A model generated the notes under the pieces. That model was given only the letters and a program-made list of their open reading frames with translations, did no database searches and was not told the origin of the DNA. The position numbers were made by a program, and so were the translations under genes. This document shows positions 7,506 through 16,517 of a stretch of 63,727 nucleotides of DNA, piece by piece (position 1 is the stretch's first letter; every line of letters begins with the position of its first letter). The stretch is from Muribaculaceae bacterium. Lineage in GTDB: Bacteria > Bacteroidota > Bacteroidia > Bacteroidales > Muribaculaceae. The stretch is from contig JAFUKL010000026.1 in NCBI GenBank assembly GCA_017473615.1, positions 1 through 63,727 of the forward strand, read 5' to 3'.

Positions 7506-8198
7506 ATGGTTTATTCACATGAAGTACAAGAAATGTGCTGTGTAAAGAAGGGTGCAAACCACCCATCAGCGCCAATTCCTGAAGAAGGAAAATGGGTTAG
7601 ATCAAAAGAAATCAAAGACATTTCAGGTCTTACTCACGGTATCGGCTGGTGCGCTCCTCAACAAGGCGCATGTAAGCTAACTCTTAACGTTAAGGAAGGT
7701 ATCATCCAAGAAGCATTGGTTGAAACTATCGGATGTTCCGGTATGACACACTCTGCTGCAATGGCAAGTGAAGTTCTTCCGGGTAAGACAATCCTTGAAG
7801 CATTGAACACCGACCTTGTGTGCGACGCAATCAACACCGCAATGCGCGAATTGTTCTTGCAAATCGTTTACGGACGTACACAATCCGCATTCTCTGAAGG
7901 CGGTCTTGTAGTAGGAGCATCATTGGAAGACCTTGGAAAGGGACTTCGCAGTCAAGTAGGTACTATGTTCGGTACTTTGGCTAAAGGACCTCGTTACTTG
8001 GAAATGGCAGAAGGCTATTGCACACGCATGGCTCTTGACGAAGAAAACCAAGTTATCGGTTACGAATTCCTTCACTTAGGCAAGTTCACCGACTTCTTGA
8101 AAAAGGGCGTTCCCGCAGAAGAAGCACTACAACAAGCTAAAGGTCACTACGGACGTTTTGAAGAAGCAGCTAAATACATTGATCCACGTAAAGAATAA
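7506..8198 (+). CDS. NifU-like iron-sulfur cluster scaffold protein
   Basis: 230 residues, soluble. The sequence resembles the IscU/NifU N-terminal scaffold fold, with conserved Cys in GWCAPQQGACKL (about 45-56) and TIGCSGMTHSAAMASEVLPG (about 76-95), where the scaffold family has cluster-binding cysteines. The longer C-terminal part holds an LEMAEGYCTRMAL segment. It is followed 17 bp later by the GGGtGRT gene, and the two are a recurring pair in anaerobes. The likely role is handling Fe-S clusters for a partner enzyme, but the substrate is not known. Codon use looks like a highly expressed gene. Confidence 0.8.
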   Translation: MVYSHEVQEMCCVKKGANHPSAPIPEEGKWVRSKEIKDISGLTHGIGWCAPQQGACKLTLNVKEGIIQEALVETIGCSGMTHSAAMASEVLPGKTILEALNTDLVCDAINTAMRELFLQIVYGRTQSAFSEGGLVVGASLEDLGKGLRSQVGTMFGTLAKGPRYLEMAEGYCTRMALDEENQVIGYEFLHLGKFTDFLKKGVPAEEALQQAKGHYGRFEEAAKYIDPRKE

Positions 8199-8215
8199 TA
8201 AGGAGGAATACAACT

Positions 8216-9226
8216 ATGATTAGAGAAGTAAAATTTGAAAGTCAAGACCGTCGTATTAAGCAAATTATCGCTGCTTTGAACGAAAACGGCATTAAAGATA
8301 TTGAAGAAGCTAACGCTATCTGCGATTCTTATGGTATCGATCCTTATAAGGCTTGTGAAGAAACTCAACCTATCTGTTTCGAGAATGCAAAATGGGCTTA
8401 CGTAGTGGGTTGTGCTATCGCATTGAAGAAAGGTTGCAAAAATGCTGCCGAAGCTGCCGAAGCCATCGGTATCGGTCTTCAAGCATTCTGTATCCCGGGC
8501 TCTGTTGCAGACGATCGTAAGGTAGGTTTGGGTCATGGTAACCTTGCAGCACGCCTTCTTCGCGAAGAAACAAAGTGTTTCGCATTCTTGGCAGGTCACG
8601 AATCATTCGCCGCTGCCGAAGGTGCTATCAAGATTGCCGCTAAGGCTGACAAGGTACGTAAAGAACCTCTTCGCGTAATTTTGAACGGTCTTGGAAAAGA
8701 TGCTGCTATGATTATCTCACGAATCAATGGTTTCACTTACGTTCAAACTGAATTCGATTACGCTACAGGCGAATTGAATGTGGTTAAGGAAATCGCTTAC
8801 TCAAAAGGCCCTCGTGCCAAAGTTAAATGCTACGGTGTAGACGATGTGCGTGAAGGTGTAAAGGTTATGTGGCACGAAGGCGTTGACGTATCTATCACAG
8901 GTAACTCAACCAACCCAACCCGTTTCCAACACCCGGTAGCAGGTACTTACAAGAAAGAACGTGTACTTGCAGGTAAGCCTTATTTCTCTGTAGCATCAGG
9001 TGGCGGTACAGGTCGTACTCTTCACCCGGATAATATGGCTGCAGGTCCTGCATCATACGGTATGACCGATACACTTGGTCGTATGCACTCAGATGCTCAA
9101 TTCGCCGGTTCTTCTTCAGTTCCTGCACACGTTGAGATGATGGGCTTCTTGGGTATAGGTAACAACCCGATGGTAGGCTGTACAGTAGCTTGTGCCGTTG
9201 ACGTTGCAACTGCTCTTAACAAGTAA
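8216..9226 (+). CDS. GGGtGRT protein
   Basis: A 336-residue protein named for its motif, seen here as SGGGTGRTLHPDNMAAGP near residue 261. Other conserved points are CDSYGIDPYKACEE near residue 42, PGSVADDRKVGLGHGNLAARLL near 100, and a C-terminal GNNPMVGCTVACAVDVA with two Cys. No enzyme activity is established for the family. It always appears with a NifU-like scaffold, as here (17 bp gap, with an AAGGAGG-like sequence, rare in this genome, just before the start). It is probably an oxygen-sensitive metalloenzyme; that is inference. Codon use suggests high expression. Confidence 0.85.
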   Translation: MIREVKFESQDRRIKQIIAALNENGIKDIEEANAICDSYGIDPYKACEETQPICFENAKWAYVVGCAIALKKGCKNAAEAAEAIGIGLQAFCIPGSVADDRKVGLGHGNLAARLLREETKCFAFLAGHESFAAAEGAIKIAAKADKVRKEPLRVILNGLGKDAAMIISRINGFTYVQTEFDYATGELNVVKEIAYSKGPRAKVKCYGVDDVREGVKVMWHEGVDVSITGNSTNPTRFQHPVAGTYKKERVLAGKPYFSVASGGGTGRTLHPDNMAAGPASYGMTDTLGRMHSDAQFAGSSSVPAHVEMMGFLGIGNNPMVGCTVACAVDVATALNK

Positions 9227-9259
9227 AATCTATATCAATAGAGTTTTAAATACAACTTT

Positions 9260-9298
9260 GAACTCCTGCCCCATCATCGGCGCAGGAGTTCTTTTTTT
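9260..9298 (+). terminator. Hairpin terminator after GGGtGRT gene
   Basis: GAACTCCTGC pairs with GCAGGAGTTC, followed by a run of T. Strong intrinsic terminator. Confidence 0.85.
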
Positions 9299-9336
9299 AT
9301 GCAACTAATACTTATCTAAATTTACAGGAAAATTCA

Positions 9337-10542
9337 TCACAATCCATTTGAAAGAAACTGCCTTAATCCTAAATGTACAATCCCATCATCTATAGTTCTA
9401 TTCACCATAGGGGTCATTGAAATAACATATTTTGGATAATTATCTTTTATTTCTTTCAAATTTCCGAACTCACGTTTACGAGTATGTTCATCTATTATGA
9501 GATATGCAACTTGAATATATATACGCTCTCCTCCTGCTTTAGTACAAACAAAATCTATTTCACCTACTTGCAATTGCCCAACGGTAACATTCCAGCCTAA
9601 TCGTAATAATTGTTGATAAACCAAACTTTCTATCACCTTTTCAATATCACCATCCCTCGTTCCACCGGCAAGAGCATTCCTAATACCTATATCTTCAAAA
9701 TAATACTTATCATTACATTCAAACAATTTCTTCCCATGAATATCATACCTATTTACCTTATGAATTATATAAGCCTCAGACAAATAACGTAAATAGTTCA
9801 AAATCAACGCAGTTGTAACAGAATCATTCTGCGATTTCATAAATTTACTTATATTATTCGCTGAGATAAGTTTACCGGTATTATCAGCTATAAATGTAAC
9901 CAGATTATTCAAAAAAGTAATATTACGAATGCTATTACGCTGTATTACATCTTTAAGCAACACAGTATTAAATATATCTGCTTGATATTCCCTTACATCA
10001 CTTTCTTCCAATCCTATTCTTTTCAATCCCGGCAAACCACCATAACTTAAATACATGGAAAGTGAGAGATCGTTATTATTCAATTCATGAAACTCAAGAA
10101 ACTCAGTATAGCTTAACGGTTGGATATAAATTTCCTTGTACCTACCGCCTATAATTGTCGTAAGTTCACTGCTAAGCATTCTCGCATTACTACCGGTAAT
10201 AATTATATCTGTATGAGGTTCAGTGCGAAAACTTCTTATACTACGCTCAAACTCTTTTATATCTTGAATTTCATCAATCAATATATAATTATGCCTATCC
10301 TTGTCTATCTTTGATTCCAAATATTCATTTAAATCAAGATAATCTTTTATTGCATCAAATTCACGCTTTTCCTTGTCTATAAATATAACATTATTACCCG
10401 GTTCTGAAGATTTTAAAGTAAAGAACTGTCTCAGCATATAACTCTTTCCCACACGCCTTTGACCTGTAAGAGCAATAATAGTCTCCATTCCAACATACTT
10501 TAAAATTTTATCTATGTATGCCTGCCTAAAAATAGTATTCAT
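9337..10542 (-). CDS. AAA ATPase with DUF4143 C-terminal domain
   Basis: 401 residues. Walker A GQRRVGKSYML (about 27-37), Walker B YILIDEIQDI (about 86-95) and an arginine-bearing segment ITGSNARMLSSEL (about 114-126) define an AAA_14-type ATPase; the C-terminal half matches DUF4143, with IDFVCTKAGGERIYIQVAY resembling a PD-(D/E)XK-type nuclease core. These proteins are widespread in Bacteroidota, and their function is unknown; nuclease-linked or mobile-element roles have been suggested. Its promoter diverges from that of the ADP-ribosylglycohydrolase gene. AT-rich compared with the neighbours. Confidence 0.85.
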   Translation of the reverse strand: MNTIFRQAYIDKILKYVGMETIIALTGQRRVGKSYMLRQFFTLKSSEPGNNVIFIDKEKREFDAIKDYLDLNEYLESKIDKDRHNYILIDEIQDIKEFERSIRSFRTEPHTDIIITGSNARMLSSELTTIIGGRYKEIYIQPLSYTEFLEFHELNNNDLSLSMYLSYGGLPGLKRIGLEESDVREYQADIFNTVLLKDVIQRNSIRNITFLNNLVTFIADNTGKLISANNISKFMKSQNDSVTTALILNYLRYLSEAYIIHKVNRYDIHGKKLFECNDKYYFEDIGIRNALAGGTRDGDIEKVIESLVYQQLLRLGWNVTVGQLQVGEIDFVCTKAGGERIYIQVAYLIIDEHTRKREFGNLKEIKDNYPKYVISMTPMVNRTIDDGIVHLGLRQFLSNGL

Positions 10543-10569
10543 AAAAGTATCATATTAGATTATCCTAAG

Positions 10570-10577
10570 CAAAGATA
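10570..10577 (-). promoter_or_regulatory. -7 promoter of AAA-DUF4143 gene
   Basis: On the minus strand TATCTTTG, 27 bp before the start codon. Confidence 0.55.
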
Positions 10578-10581
10578 ACAT

Positions 10582-10638
10582 TTTTATTCTTTATAAAAAA
10601 CAAAACATATAAAATCTACACTTTTATTCTTTATAAAA
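10582..10638. repeat. Two 17-bp direct repeats between divergent promoters
   Basis: TTTTATTCTTTATAAAA occurs at 10582-10598 and again, identical, at 10622-10638: exactly 40 bp apart, about four helical turns. The pair lies between the -7 elements of the two divergent genes, so it is well placed as a shared operator. Confidence 0.6.
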
Positions 10639-10663
10639 TACAAATTTCCCATAGCACCAATCT

Positions 10664-10671
10664 TAATTTTG
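10664..10671 (+). promoter_or_regulatory. -7 promoter of ADP-ribosylglycohydrolase gene
   Basis: TAATTTTG, about 100 bp before the start codon, implying a leader of about 90 nt. Confidence 0.45.
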
Positions 10672-10771
10672 CGCAACAAAACACTCATTAACATTAAGAA
10701 CAACCACCACATTTTTTATAATTCCTATATTTATAAACACACGACAATCACCCAAAATTAATTAATTAGAA

Positions 10772-11725
10772 ATGACCAAGCAAGAACTTATATATAACAA
10801 ATTTTCTGGTTGCCTTTTCGGTCAGGCTATTGGTGACGCCTTGGGTCTTGGAACAGAATTTCTAACAAAAGAAGAAGTAAAACGAATATATCCCGACAAA
10901 TTAGATTACTATAGTAGAATCATTGGTGATTACCATCGTTGTAGATGGACAAAAGGAGATTGGACTAACGACACAGATATGATGATGTGTATAGCAAGAG
11001 CACTTATTGAAGATAAATCAGTTAATCTCACAACAATTGCTCAGAATTTCAAGAATTGGTTTGAAGGAAATCCAATGGGTATAGGAAAACATACTTTTAA
11101 AGTTTTAGCATTTACAGATTACTCGAAATACCCTCAAAAGATAGCAAACGTAATATGGGAATTATCTCATAAAACTTCTGCTGCTAATGGCGGTATTATG
11201 CGTACTTCTGTTGTAGGGTTATTAAAAAAAGATGTGGAACAACATGCATGTGATATATGCAGTTTAACACATGCAGTTCCTCGTTGTATTGGTTCATGTG
11301 CAATAATATCCTTGCTCATTAATTCATTAGTATATCAAAACCAAGAATTATCGTATGAAGATATTATTTGTATAGCAAAAAAATACGATAGCAGAATTGA
11401 AGAATATATTAATTTAGCTCAAAACTCTGATGACATAAAGCTATTAGAACTAGATGAGTACAAATCAATGGGATATACATTGAAAACACTTGGAGCTGCT
11501 TTGTGGGCGTTATGGCATAGCGAAAACTTTGAAAATGGCTTATTAGCAGTTGTACATGCCGGCGGAGACGCCGACACCAATGCCGCTGTTGCTTGTAGCA
11601 TATTGGGTGCAAAATACGGCTATAATTCAATCCCAATTAAATATATTAATGGACTTATTAAACGTGACGAATTGAAAAATACAATTGATAAACTATATCA
11701 GATAATTAATATAGAAACCACATAA
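10772..11725 (+). CDS. ADP-ribosylglycohydrolase family protein
   Basis: 317 residues; DraG/ARH-type hydrolases remove ADP-ribose from proteins, nucleic acids or small molecules using two Mg ions. Both metal-binding signatures are present: WTNDTDMM (about 64-71) and HAGGDADTNA near the C-terminus, and the N-terminal GCLFGQAIGDALG is typical. The substrate cannot be read from sequence. No ADP-ribosyltransferase is nearby. It is divergent from the AAA-DUF4143 gene. AT-rich, with a codon pattern unlike the core genes, which suggests transfer. The stop is followed at once by a repeat copy. Confidence 0.9.
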   Translation: MTKQELIYNKFSGCLFGQAIGDALGLGTEFLTKEEVKRIYPDKLDYYSRIIGDYHRCRWTKGDWTNDTDMMMCIARALIEDKSVNLTTIAQNFKNWFEGNPMGIGKHTFKVLAFTDYSKYPQKIANVIWELSHKTSAANGGIMRTSVVGLLKKDVEQHACDICSLTHAVPRCIGSCAIISLLINSLVYQNQELSYEDIICIAKKYDSRIEEYINLAQNSDDIKLLELDEYKSMGYTLKTLGAALWALWHSENFENGLLAVVHAGGDADTNAAVACSILGAKYGYNSIPIKYINGLIKRDELKNTIDKLYQIINIETT

Positions 11726-11726
11726 T

Positions 11727-11792
11727 TAAGAACCGGTTTTGAATTTTCTTAAAATGTTATTACAATTATGCTCAAAACATGTTTCGGATTCC
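11727..11792 (+). repeat. Dispersed repeat, copy 6
   Basis: TAAGAACCGGTTTTGAATTT at the left, core ATTACAATTATGCTCAAAAC diverged, and CATGTTTCGGATTCC at the right. It fills the gap between the convergent glycohydrolase and sugar-transferase genes. Confidence 0.7.
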
Positions 11793-11811
11793 ATGAAAAC
11801 AATGTTCTTTT

Positions 11812-13191
11812 TTAATAGGCGTTTTTCTCACCCTTAAAGACATTCCACACTGTTAAGAAGATAATCTTTAAATCTAACAAAAGATTCCAGTTTTCAGCAT
11901 ACCATACATCGTGTTCCACGCGTTTTTCCATCTGCCATAAGTGATCGGTTTGTCCGCGGAAACCATTTACTTGCGCCCAACCCGTTATACCGGGCTTTAT
12001 CGTATGGCGCAACATGTATTTGTCTATTAATGCACTATAGTCAGCTGTGTGTTTCAGCATGTGCGGACGAGGTCCCACTATTGACATATCACCTTTCCAT
12101 ACATTATAGAATTGTGGCAATTCATCTATACTGGTTTTGCGCAGAAAATCTCCTAACCGTGTTTTTCTCGGGTCAGTTTTGGTTGCCTGTACCCTATCGG
12201 CATCATTATTCACCTTCATAGTGCGGAATTTATAACACACAAACTCCTTTCCTCTGAATCCGGTACGTTTCTGCTTGAAAAACACGGGGCCGGGTGATGA
12301 CAATTTAATTGCCAACCCTACAGGAATCAACACAATAGGAGATAAGAGCATCACCACCGATGACACAATGAAGTCAAAACTCCTTTTTACAAAGCGATTA
12401 AACACACTGCTCAACGGGTTAGAACGTATCGACATTACCGGTACACGTCCTATGGCATCAAGCGTGAATTGGCGTATTATGCCATGATTAATCTGAGGTA
12501 CATAATAAAAATCCACAGCATTAGATTCGGCTATATTTACCATTTTACCAAGAATATCATCACCGGTCATGGCACAATACATTTCATCTACGCCATATTT
12601 TTTCACAAACGGCTCTATATCCTCAAGTCCGCCTTTATAATATTCACAGCCGTCAGCCTTATCCTTAGCGTCAAACATGCCGAGTACCTTATAACCATAT
12701 CCTTGGTCGGAATTAAATTCCTGTAGCAGTCCCCTACCCACATTTCCGCAGCCTACGATTATAACTCTTTTATAATTAAAACCTCGCATACGGTATGCTT
12801 TCAATATCTTTCTTGACATCAACCACCATACACTTAGGACAACCGAAAACGATGTATAAAATATCAAATACACCTCCGTTGAAATATCGGCAAAGTCCAA
12901 AAAGGCTACAACCGACATAAACACTACGGCATGCAATGCGACCAGCTTTAAGGTGTTCAGAACCACCTTATCGGCAAATACGGTACGCTTACTATGAATA
13001 TCGGCAATAAGGACGTGTGCCAAAGCAAAACTCACATTCAGGGCAAACCAAACACGTTTCGTAAAAAACATTTCAATACCGTCACCGACTCCGCATACCC
13101 CCATCATCACAAATATGATATTAAGTATGACGAAATCAGAGATTGTCAATATTCCGCTTAGAAAATGTCCGTATCCTCCGCCTTTATTCAT
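11812..13191 (-). CDS. Undecaprenyl-phosphate sugar phosphotransferase (WcaJ type)
   Basis: 459 residues. It begins polysaccharide repeat units by moving a sugar-1-phosphate from a nucleotide sugar to undecaprenyl phosphate at the inner membrane. Layout: four membrane segments (about 10-115), a nucleotide-binding-like region (VIIVGCGNVGRGLL near 145), a fifth membrane segment (about 275-300), then the catalytic domain with SSPGPVFFKQKRTG, YKFRTM, LRKTSIDELPQFYNV and IVGPRP (Asp-Glu pair present), and GITGWAQVNGFRG. Length is typical. No other polysaccharide genes are close, so the sugar is not predictable. It starts facing away from the DUF349 gene stop by 88 bp. Confidence 0.92.
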   Translation of the reverse strand: MNKGGGYGHFLSGILTISDFVILNIIFVMMGVCGVGDGIEMFFTKRVWFALNVSFALAHVLIADIHSKRTVFADKVVLNTLKLVALHAVVFMSVVAFLDFADISTEVYLIFYTSFSVVLSVWWLMSRKILKAYRMRGFNYKRVIIVGCGNVGRGLLQEFNSDQGYGYKVLGMFDAKDKADGCEYYKGGLEDIEPFVKKYGVDEMYCAMTGDDILGKMVNIAESNAVDFYYVPQINHGIIRQFTLDAIGRVPVMSIRSNPLSSVFNRFVKRSFDFIVSSVVMLLSPIVLIPVGLAIKLSSPGPVFFKQKRTGFRGKEFVCYKFRTMKVNNDADRVQATKTDPRKTRLGDFLRKTSIDELPQFYNVWKGDMSIVGPRPHMLKHTADYSALIDKYMLRHTIKPGITGWAQVNGFRGQTDHLWQMEKRVEHDVWYAENWNLLLDLKIIFLTVWNVFKGEKNAY

Positions 13192-13279
13192 AGCAATTCA
13201 TCTTAAGCCAACCTTAAAACAACATCGGCTGCACCGGTTCAATGCAGCTCGATGTCTTCACTCCAATATAAAATTAATC

Positions 13280-15154
13280 TTATACTTTGCTATCAATCAA
13301 AGTAATTTTCTTCTCGATCAACGCCAAGTCATCCTTTATTTTCTGTATGCGACGCTCCATCTCCTTCAACATGGAATTTCCGTTCTTCGATGTTGCATTA
13401 AAGAAACCCATATTGTTTTCAAACGTCTTCAATTCGTTACGCTTCTGCTCATAACTTCTTACAAGATATTCCCGCTCACGATATATTTTATCCTTATCGG
13501 TCATCTGGCTTATTGAGTTTTCATAATTGCTCAATGCAGCTCTCACCTCTTTCATATCAAACTTTTCGAACGCCTTATCTATAGCCTCCTTATACTCGGT
13601 GTATATCTTGTCCTTTTCTTTGAACGGCACATGCCCCACTTCCTGCCATTTCTTCATAAGCTCACGCACCTTCTTTCCACCTTCGGTCTCGGTTTCATCG
13701 CTTAATACAGCATTGATGGCAGCAATTATTTCCTTTTTAGCTTTCAAGTTATCATGTTCTACCTTTCTTGTACTTGAAGTCTGCTTGTTTTTAGCCTCAA
13801 AGAATGCATCACACGCCGTAATAAAACGTTTCCACACGGCATCACTTTGCTTTTTGGCAACAGCACCTATAGTTTTCCATTCCTTTTGCAATGCAACAAG
13901 TTGGTCGGATGTTTTCTTCCAATCGGTAGAATCCTTCAAAGCCTCTGCCTTTTCGCATAAAGCGATCTTTTTCTGCAAGTTAACAGAAAGTTCTTCTTTC
14001 ATGGTCTTGAAGAATTCTGCTTTCTTGGCGAAGAAGTCATCACACGACTTTCTGAATCGCGCAAACAAATCGGCATTCACTTTACGCGAAGCAAAACCAA
14101 GTTTCTTCCACTCTTCTTGTAACGCTATTACCGCCTTCGTTGCATCGTCCCATGAAAGATATGTTTTCAAACCGCTTAAATCCAATGACTCCAACTTTTC
14201 ACAAATAGCGACTTTTGCAGTCTCGTTTTCTTTTTCCTTAGACTTTCTGTCTTCAAAGAATGCCTGATATTTTTTATTTATCACAGATGACGCATCCTTG
14301 AATTTATTCCACAATTCTTCACGTAGTTCCTTAGCTACCGGTCCTGTCTCGCGCCACTGATTATGCAATTCCTGTAAACGACGGAAAGCCAATACCACAT
14401 CATCCTTTTCGGCAAGTGTTTCGGCATCAGCACACAACTGCTGCTTAATTTCAAGATTTTTCTTGAAATCATAATCGCGTAGCTCCTTATTTATCTTCAA
14501 TAAATCATAAAAACTTTCGGCAGCCTGTTGATAATCCTTCCACAACTCGGTTGCATCGGTTGCCGGAACTTCGCCTATCGATTTAAATTCTTGTTGCAAC
14601 TGCTGCACACGGTTATATTGCTTATTCACACTGTCAGGATCCACAGCAATTGCTTTGATTTCATCTATTATGGCACGTTTGCGCTCCAAATTCTGCATGC
14701 GTAACGCCTCTTGGGCATTATTGTATTCTGCGCGTTTCTCCTTTAACTGCCCGAGAACGTCTTTGAGCCTTGCCTCTTCAGTATCCTCTGCCGCTGCAAA
14801 AGCCGCCTCTTCATTCCCTTTTGCAAGGAATTCAGCCTTTTCTGCCTCTATCTCTGCTTTTCTTATGGCATAAAAAGCCATTTTTATTTGCGACACGGCA
14901 TCACGTACACTGTCGATAGGCTCATCAAGCAATCCCACCAAAGCGTCTACCAATTCACTTTTCGTAAGAGAACTGTAATCGACATGAGCCTTACCGGATA
15001 CTGCCGTTTCTTCAGCCAAAGTTATCACTTCCGAAGTCGTTTCGGTCTTTTCATTCACAGATTCTGTAGCACTTTCTACAGTTTCTTCATTCAAGGTTAC
15101 ATCTTTTTCCAAGTTTTCACCGGTTAAAGATTCTTCACGCAAATCCATAATCAT
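13280..15154 (-). CDS. DUF349 repeat coiled-coil protein
   Basis: 624 residues, strongly helical and charged. After an acidic low-complexity N-terminus (about 1-50), units of 70-75 residues repeat, each with a W near the start and the pattern LQxEWKxxGxVxK...LWxxFxxxxxxFF: visible as WKDYQQAAESFYDLL, WNKFKDASSVINKKY, LFARFRKSCDDFFAKK and WKRFITACDAFFEAK. This is the DUF349 family, common in Bacteroidota and Actinobacteria, with no settled biochemical role. No signal peptide, so cytoplasmic. Its own promoter is at 15201. Confidence 0.88.
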   Translation of the reverse strand: MIMDLREESLTGENLEKDVTLNEETVESATESVNEKTETTSEVITLAEETAVSGKAHVDYSSLTKSELVDALVGLLDEPIDSVRDAVSQIKMAFYAIRKAEIEAEKAEFLAKGNEEAAFAAAEDTEEARLKDVLGQLKEKRAEYNNAQEALRMQNLERKRAIIDEIKAIAVDPDSVNKQYNRVQQLQQEFKSIGEVPATDATELWKDYQQAAESFYDLLKINKELRDYDFKKNLEIKQQLCADAETLAEKDDVVLAFRRLQELHNQWRETGPVAKELREELWNKFKDASSVINKKYQAFFEDRKSKEKENETAKVAICEKLESLDLSGLKTYLSWDDATKAVIALQEEWKKLGFASRKVNADLFARFRKSCDDFFAKKAEFFKTMKEELSVNLQKKIALCEKAEALKDSTDWKKTSDQLVALQKEWKTIGAVAKKQSDAVWKRFITACDAFFEAKNKQTSSTRKVEHDNLKAKKEIIAAINAVLSDETETEGGKKVRELMKKWQEVGHVPFKEKDKIYTEYKEAIDKAFEKFDMKEVRAALSNYENSISQMTDKDKIYREREYLVRSYEQKRNELKTFENNMGFFNATSKNGNSMLKEMERRIQKIKDDLALIEKKITLIDSKV

Positions 15155-15200
15155 ATCATTTTATGAGGGGCTACATTGCCACCTCAACATTTCTGAATTA

Positions 15201-15208
15201 CAAATATA
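15201..15208 (-). promoter_or_regulatory. -7 promoter of DUF349 gene
   Basis: TATATTTG on the minus strand, 46 bp before the start codon. Confidence 0.55.
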
Positions 15209-15272
15209 CAATAATTCTGATTGTTTCAGAAAACTTTACAAGTTTTTTTCATCTGCCGGAAGAACAATTCAC

Positions 15273-16517
15273 CTAAGAACGTTCTCTTTTTCCATAGAAA
15301 AGCGTAGTACAATTGTTTTCCGACAGCATTTCACGTGCCACACGACTTATATCATCACTCGTTATGGCGTTATATTTACCCGATTCCTTATTTATATCAT
15401 CGGCACATGAAAAGAACTCATAAGAGCATAATTTTGTGGCTTTCTCCAAATAGCTTATATTCTCAAACTGCTCCCTTGAGTCAAGTTTGTTCACATACTT
15501 GGCTATTTCATAATCACTTGCACCTTCACAGAGAAAAGCATCCAGCTCCTCCAATATTTTTTCATTACCCGCATCATAGGACACTCCGTCACGTAAATAT
15601 CCGCGGATATAGAACAGCCCGGGATCGGCACTTCCTCCTATCGAAGCATCGAGAGAAGAGAACACATCACTCCGCATCAATACATTACGAAAAAATCTGG
15701 CTGAATTACCGTTTGCCAATATATCGCTTATTATGTCGCAAGTCTGATAATCTTTATCCATTCTCCCACACATGTGATATGCTTTAAGTATCATGTTTTT
15801 AGGTACATCTCGCTCTACTACGACTTTACGCGGAGCGGTCTGCATCGGTTCCATCGGCAATTGCTTTCGCATAATATTTCTGCGTTCTATATCACCAAAC
15901 CACTTCTCAGTCAATTCTATAGCCCGCCCGAAATCCACGTTGCCCGACACGCACAATATAAGATTATCCGTTGAATAATGTCCGTTAAAGAAATCCCGGG
16001 CGTCATCAAGCGTTGCCGATGCTATAACATCGGTACTGCGTCCTATAACAGGCCACCTGTAAGGATGAACAGTATAAGCATTCTCCCTTATTATATGCCC
16101 CACATCGCCATAGGGTGTATTCAGGCATCTCTGCTTAAATTCCTCAATAACAACACTTTTCTGAGCCTCAAATTTCTTTTCTGTCAATGAAAGTTGCAAC
16201 AGGCGATCGCTTTCCAACCAGAAAGCCGTCTCTATATTATGAGCCGGTATGATGTCATAATAATTAGTCATGTCATTGCTTGTCCATGCATTACTTTCAC
16301 CACCCGCCGCCTGTAGCGGTTCATCAAAAGACTCGGAATTGGCCGAGCCGCTGAACATCAAATGCTCAAACAAATGGGCATAACCCGTTTTTTCCGGATC
16401 TTCATCCCTTGCACCCACTTTATACAATAAATTTAACGCTACCATTCTTGTGGTAGCGTCTTTATGATGGAGCAACCTCAGCCCATTCTCAAGAGTATAC
16501 GAATTAACTTCTATCAT
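15273..16517 (-). CDS. M16 family zinc peptidase (pitrilysin-like)
   Basis: 414 residues, the length of a single M16B-type subunit. The inverted zinc motif HLFEH lies at about 48-52, and the third zinc ligand Glu at about 125-126 in VVIEEFKQR, so the catalytic site is intact. The C-terminal domain contains the R/Y-type pattern of active M16 halves only weakly. No signal peptide is seen, so it is likely cytoplasmic. The start codon overlaps the stop of the upstream cyclophilin gene by 4 bp, showing translational coupling. M16 enzymes degrade short peptides; the true substrate is unknown. Confidence 0.92.
   Translation of the reverse strand: MIEVNSYTLENGLRLLHHKDATTRMVALNLLYKVGARDEDPEKTGYAHLFEHLMFSGSANSESFDEPLQAAGGESNAWTSNDMTNYYDIIPAHNIETAFWLESDRLLQLSLTEKKFEAQKSVVIEEFKQRCLNTPYGDVGHIIRENAYTVHPYRWPVIGRSTDVIASATLDDARDFFNGHYSTDNLILCVSGNVDFGRAIELTEKWFGDIERRNIMRKQLPMEPMQTAPRKVVVERDVPKNMILKAYHMCGRMDKDYQTCDIISDILANGNSARFFRNVLMRSDVFSSLDASIGGSADPGLFYIRGYLRDGVSYDAGNEKILEELDAFLCEGASDYEIAKYVNKLDSREQFENISYLEKATKLCSYEFFSCADDINKESGKYNAITSDDISRVAREMLSENNCTTLFYGKRERS

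Noticed and set aside
10582-10638. Two direct repeats as a minimal CRISPR
   Set aside because: Only two units, 17 bp, in a promoter region and with no cas genes; operator is more likely.
13527-14267. 246-codon open frame opposite the DUF349 gene
   Set aside because: It is the antisense of a repetitive, lysine-rich coding region, which gives long serine-rich frames by chance.
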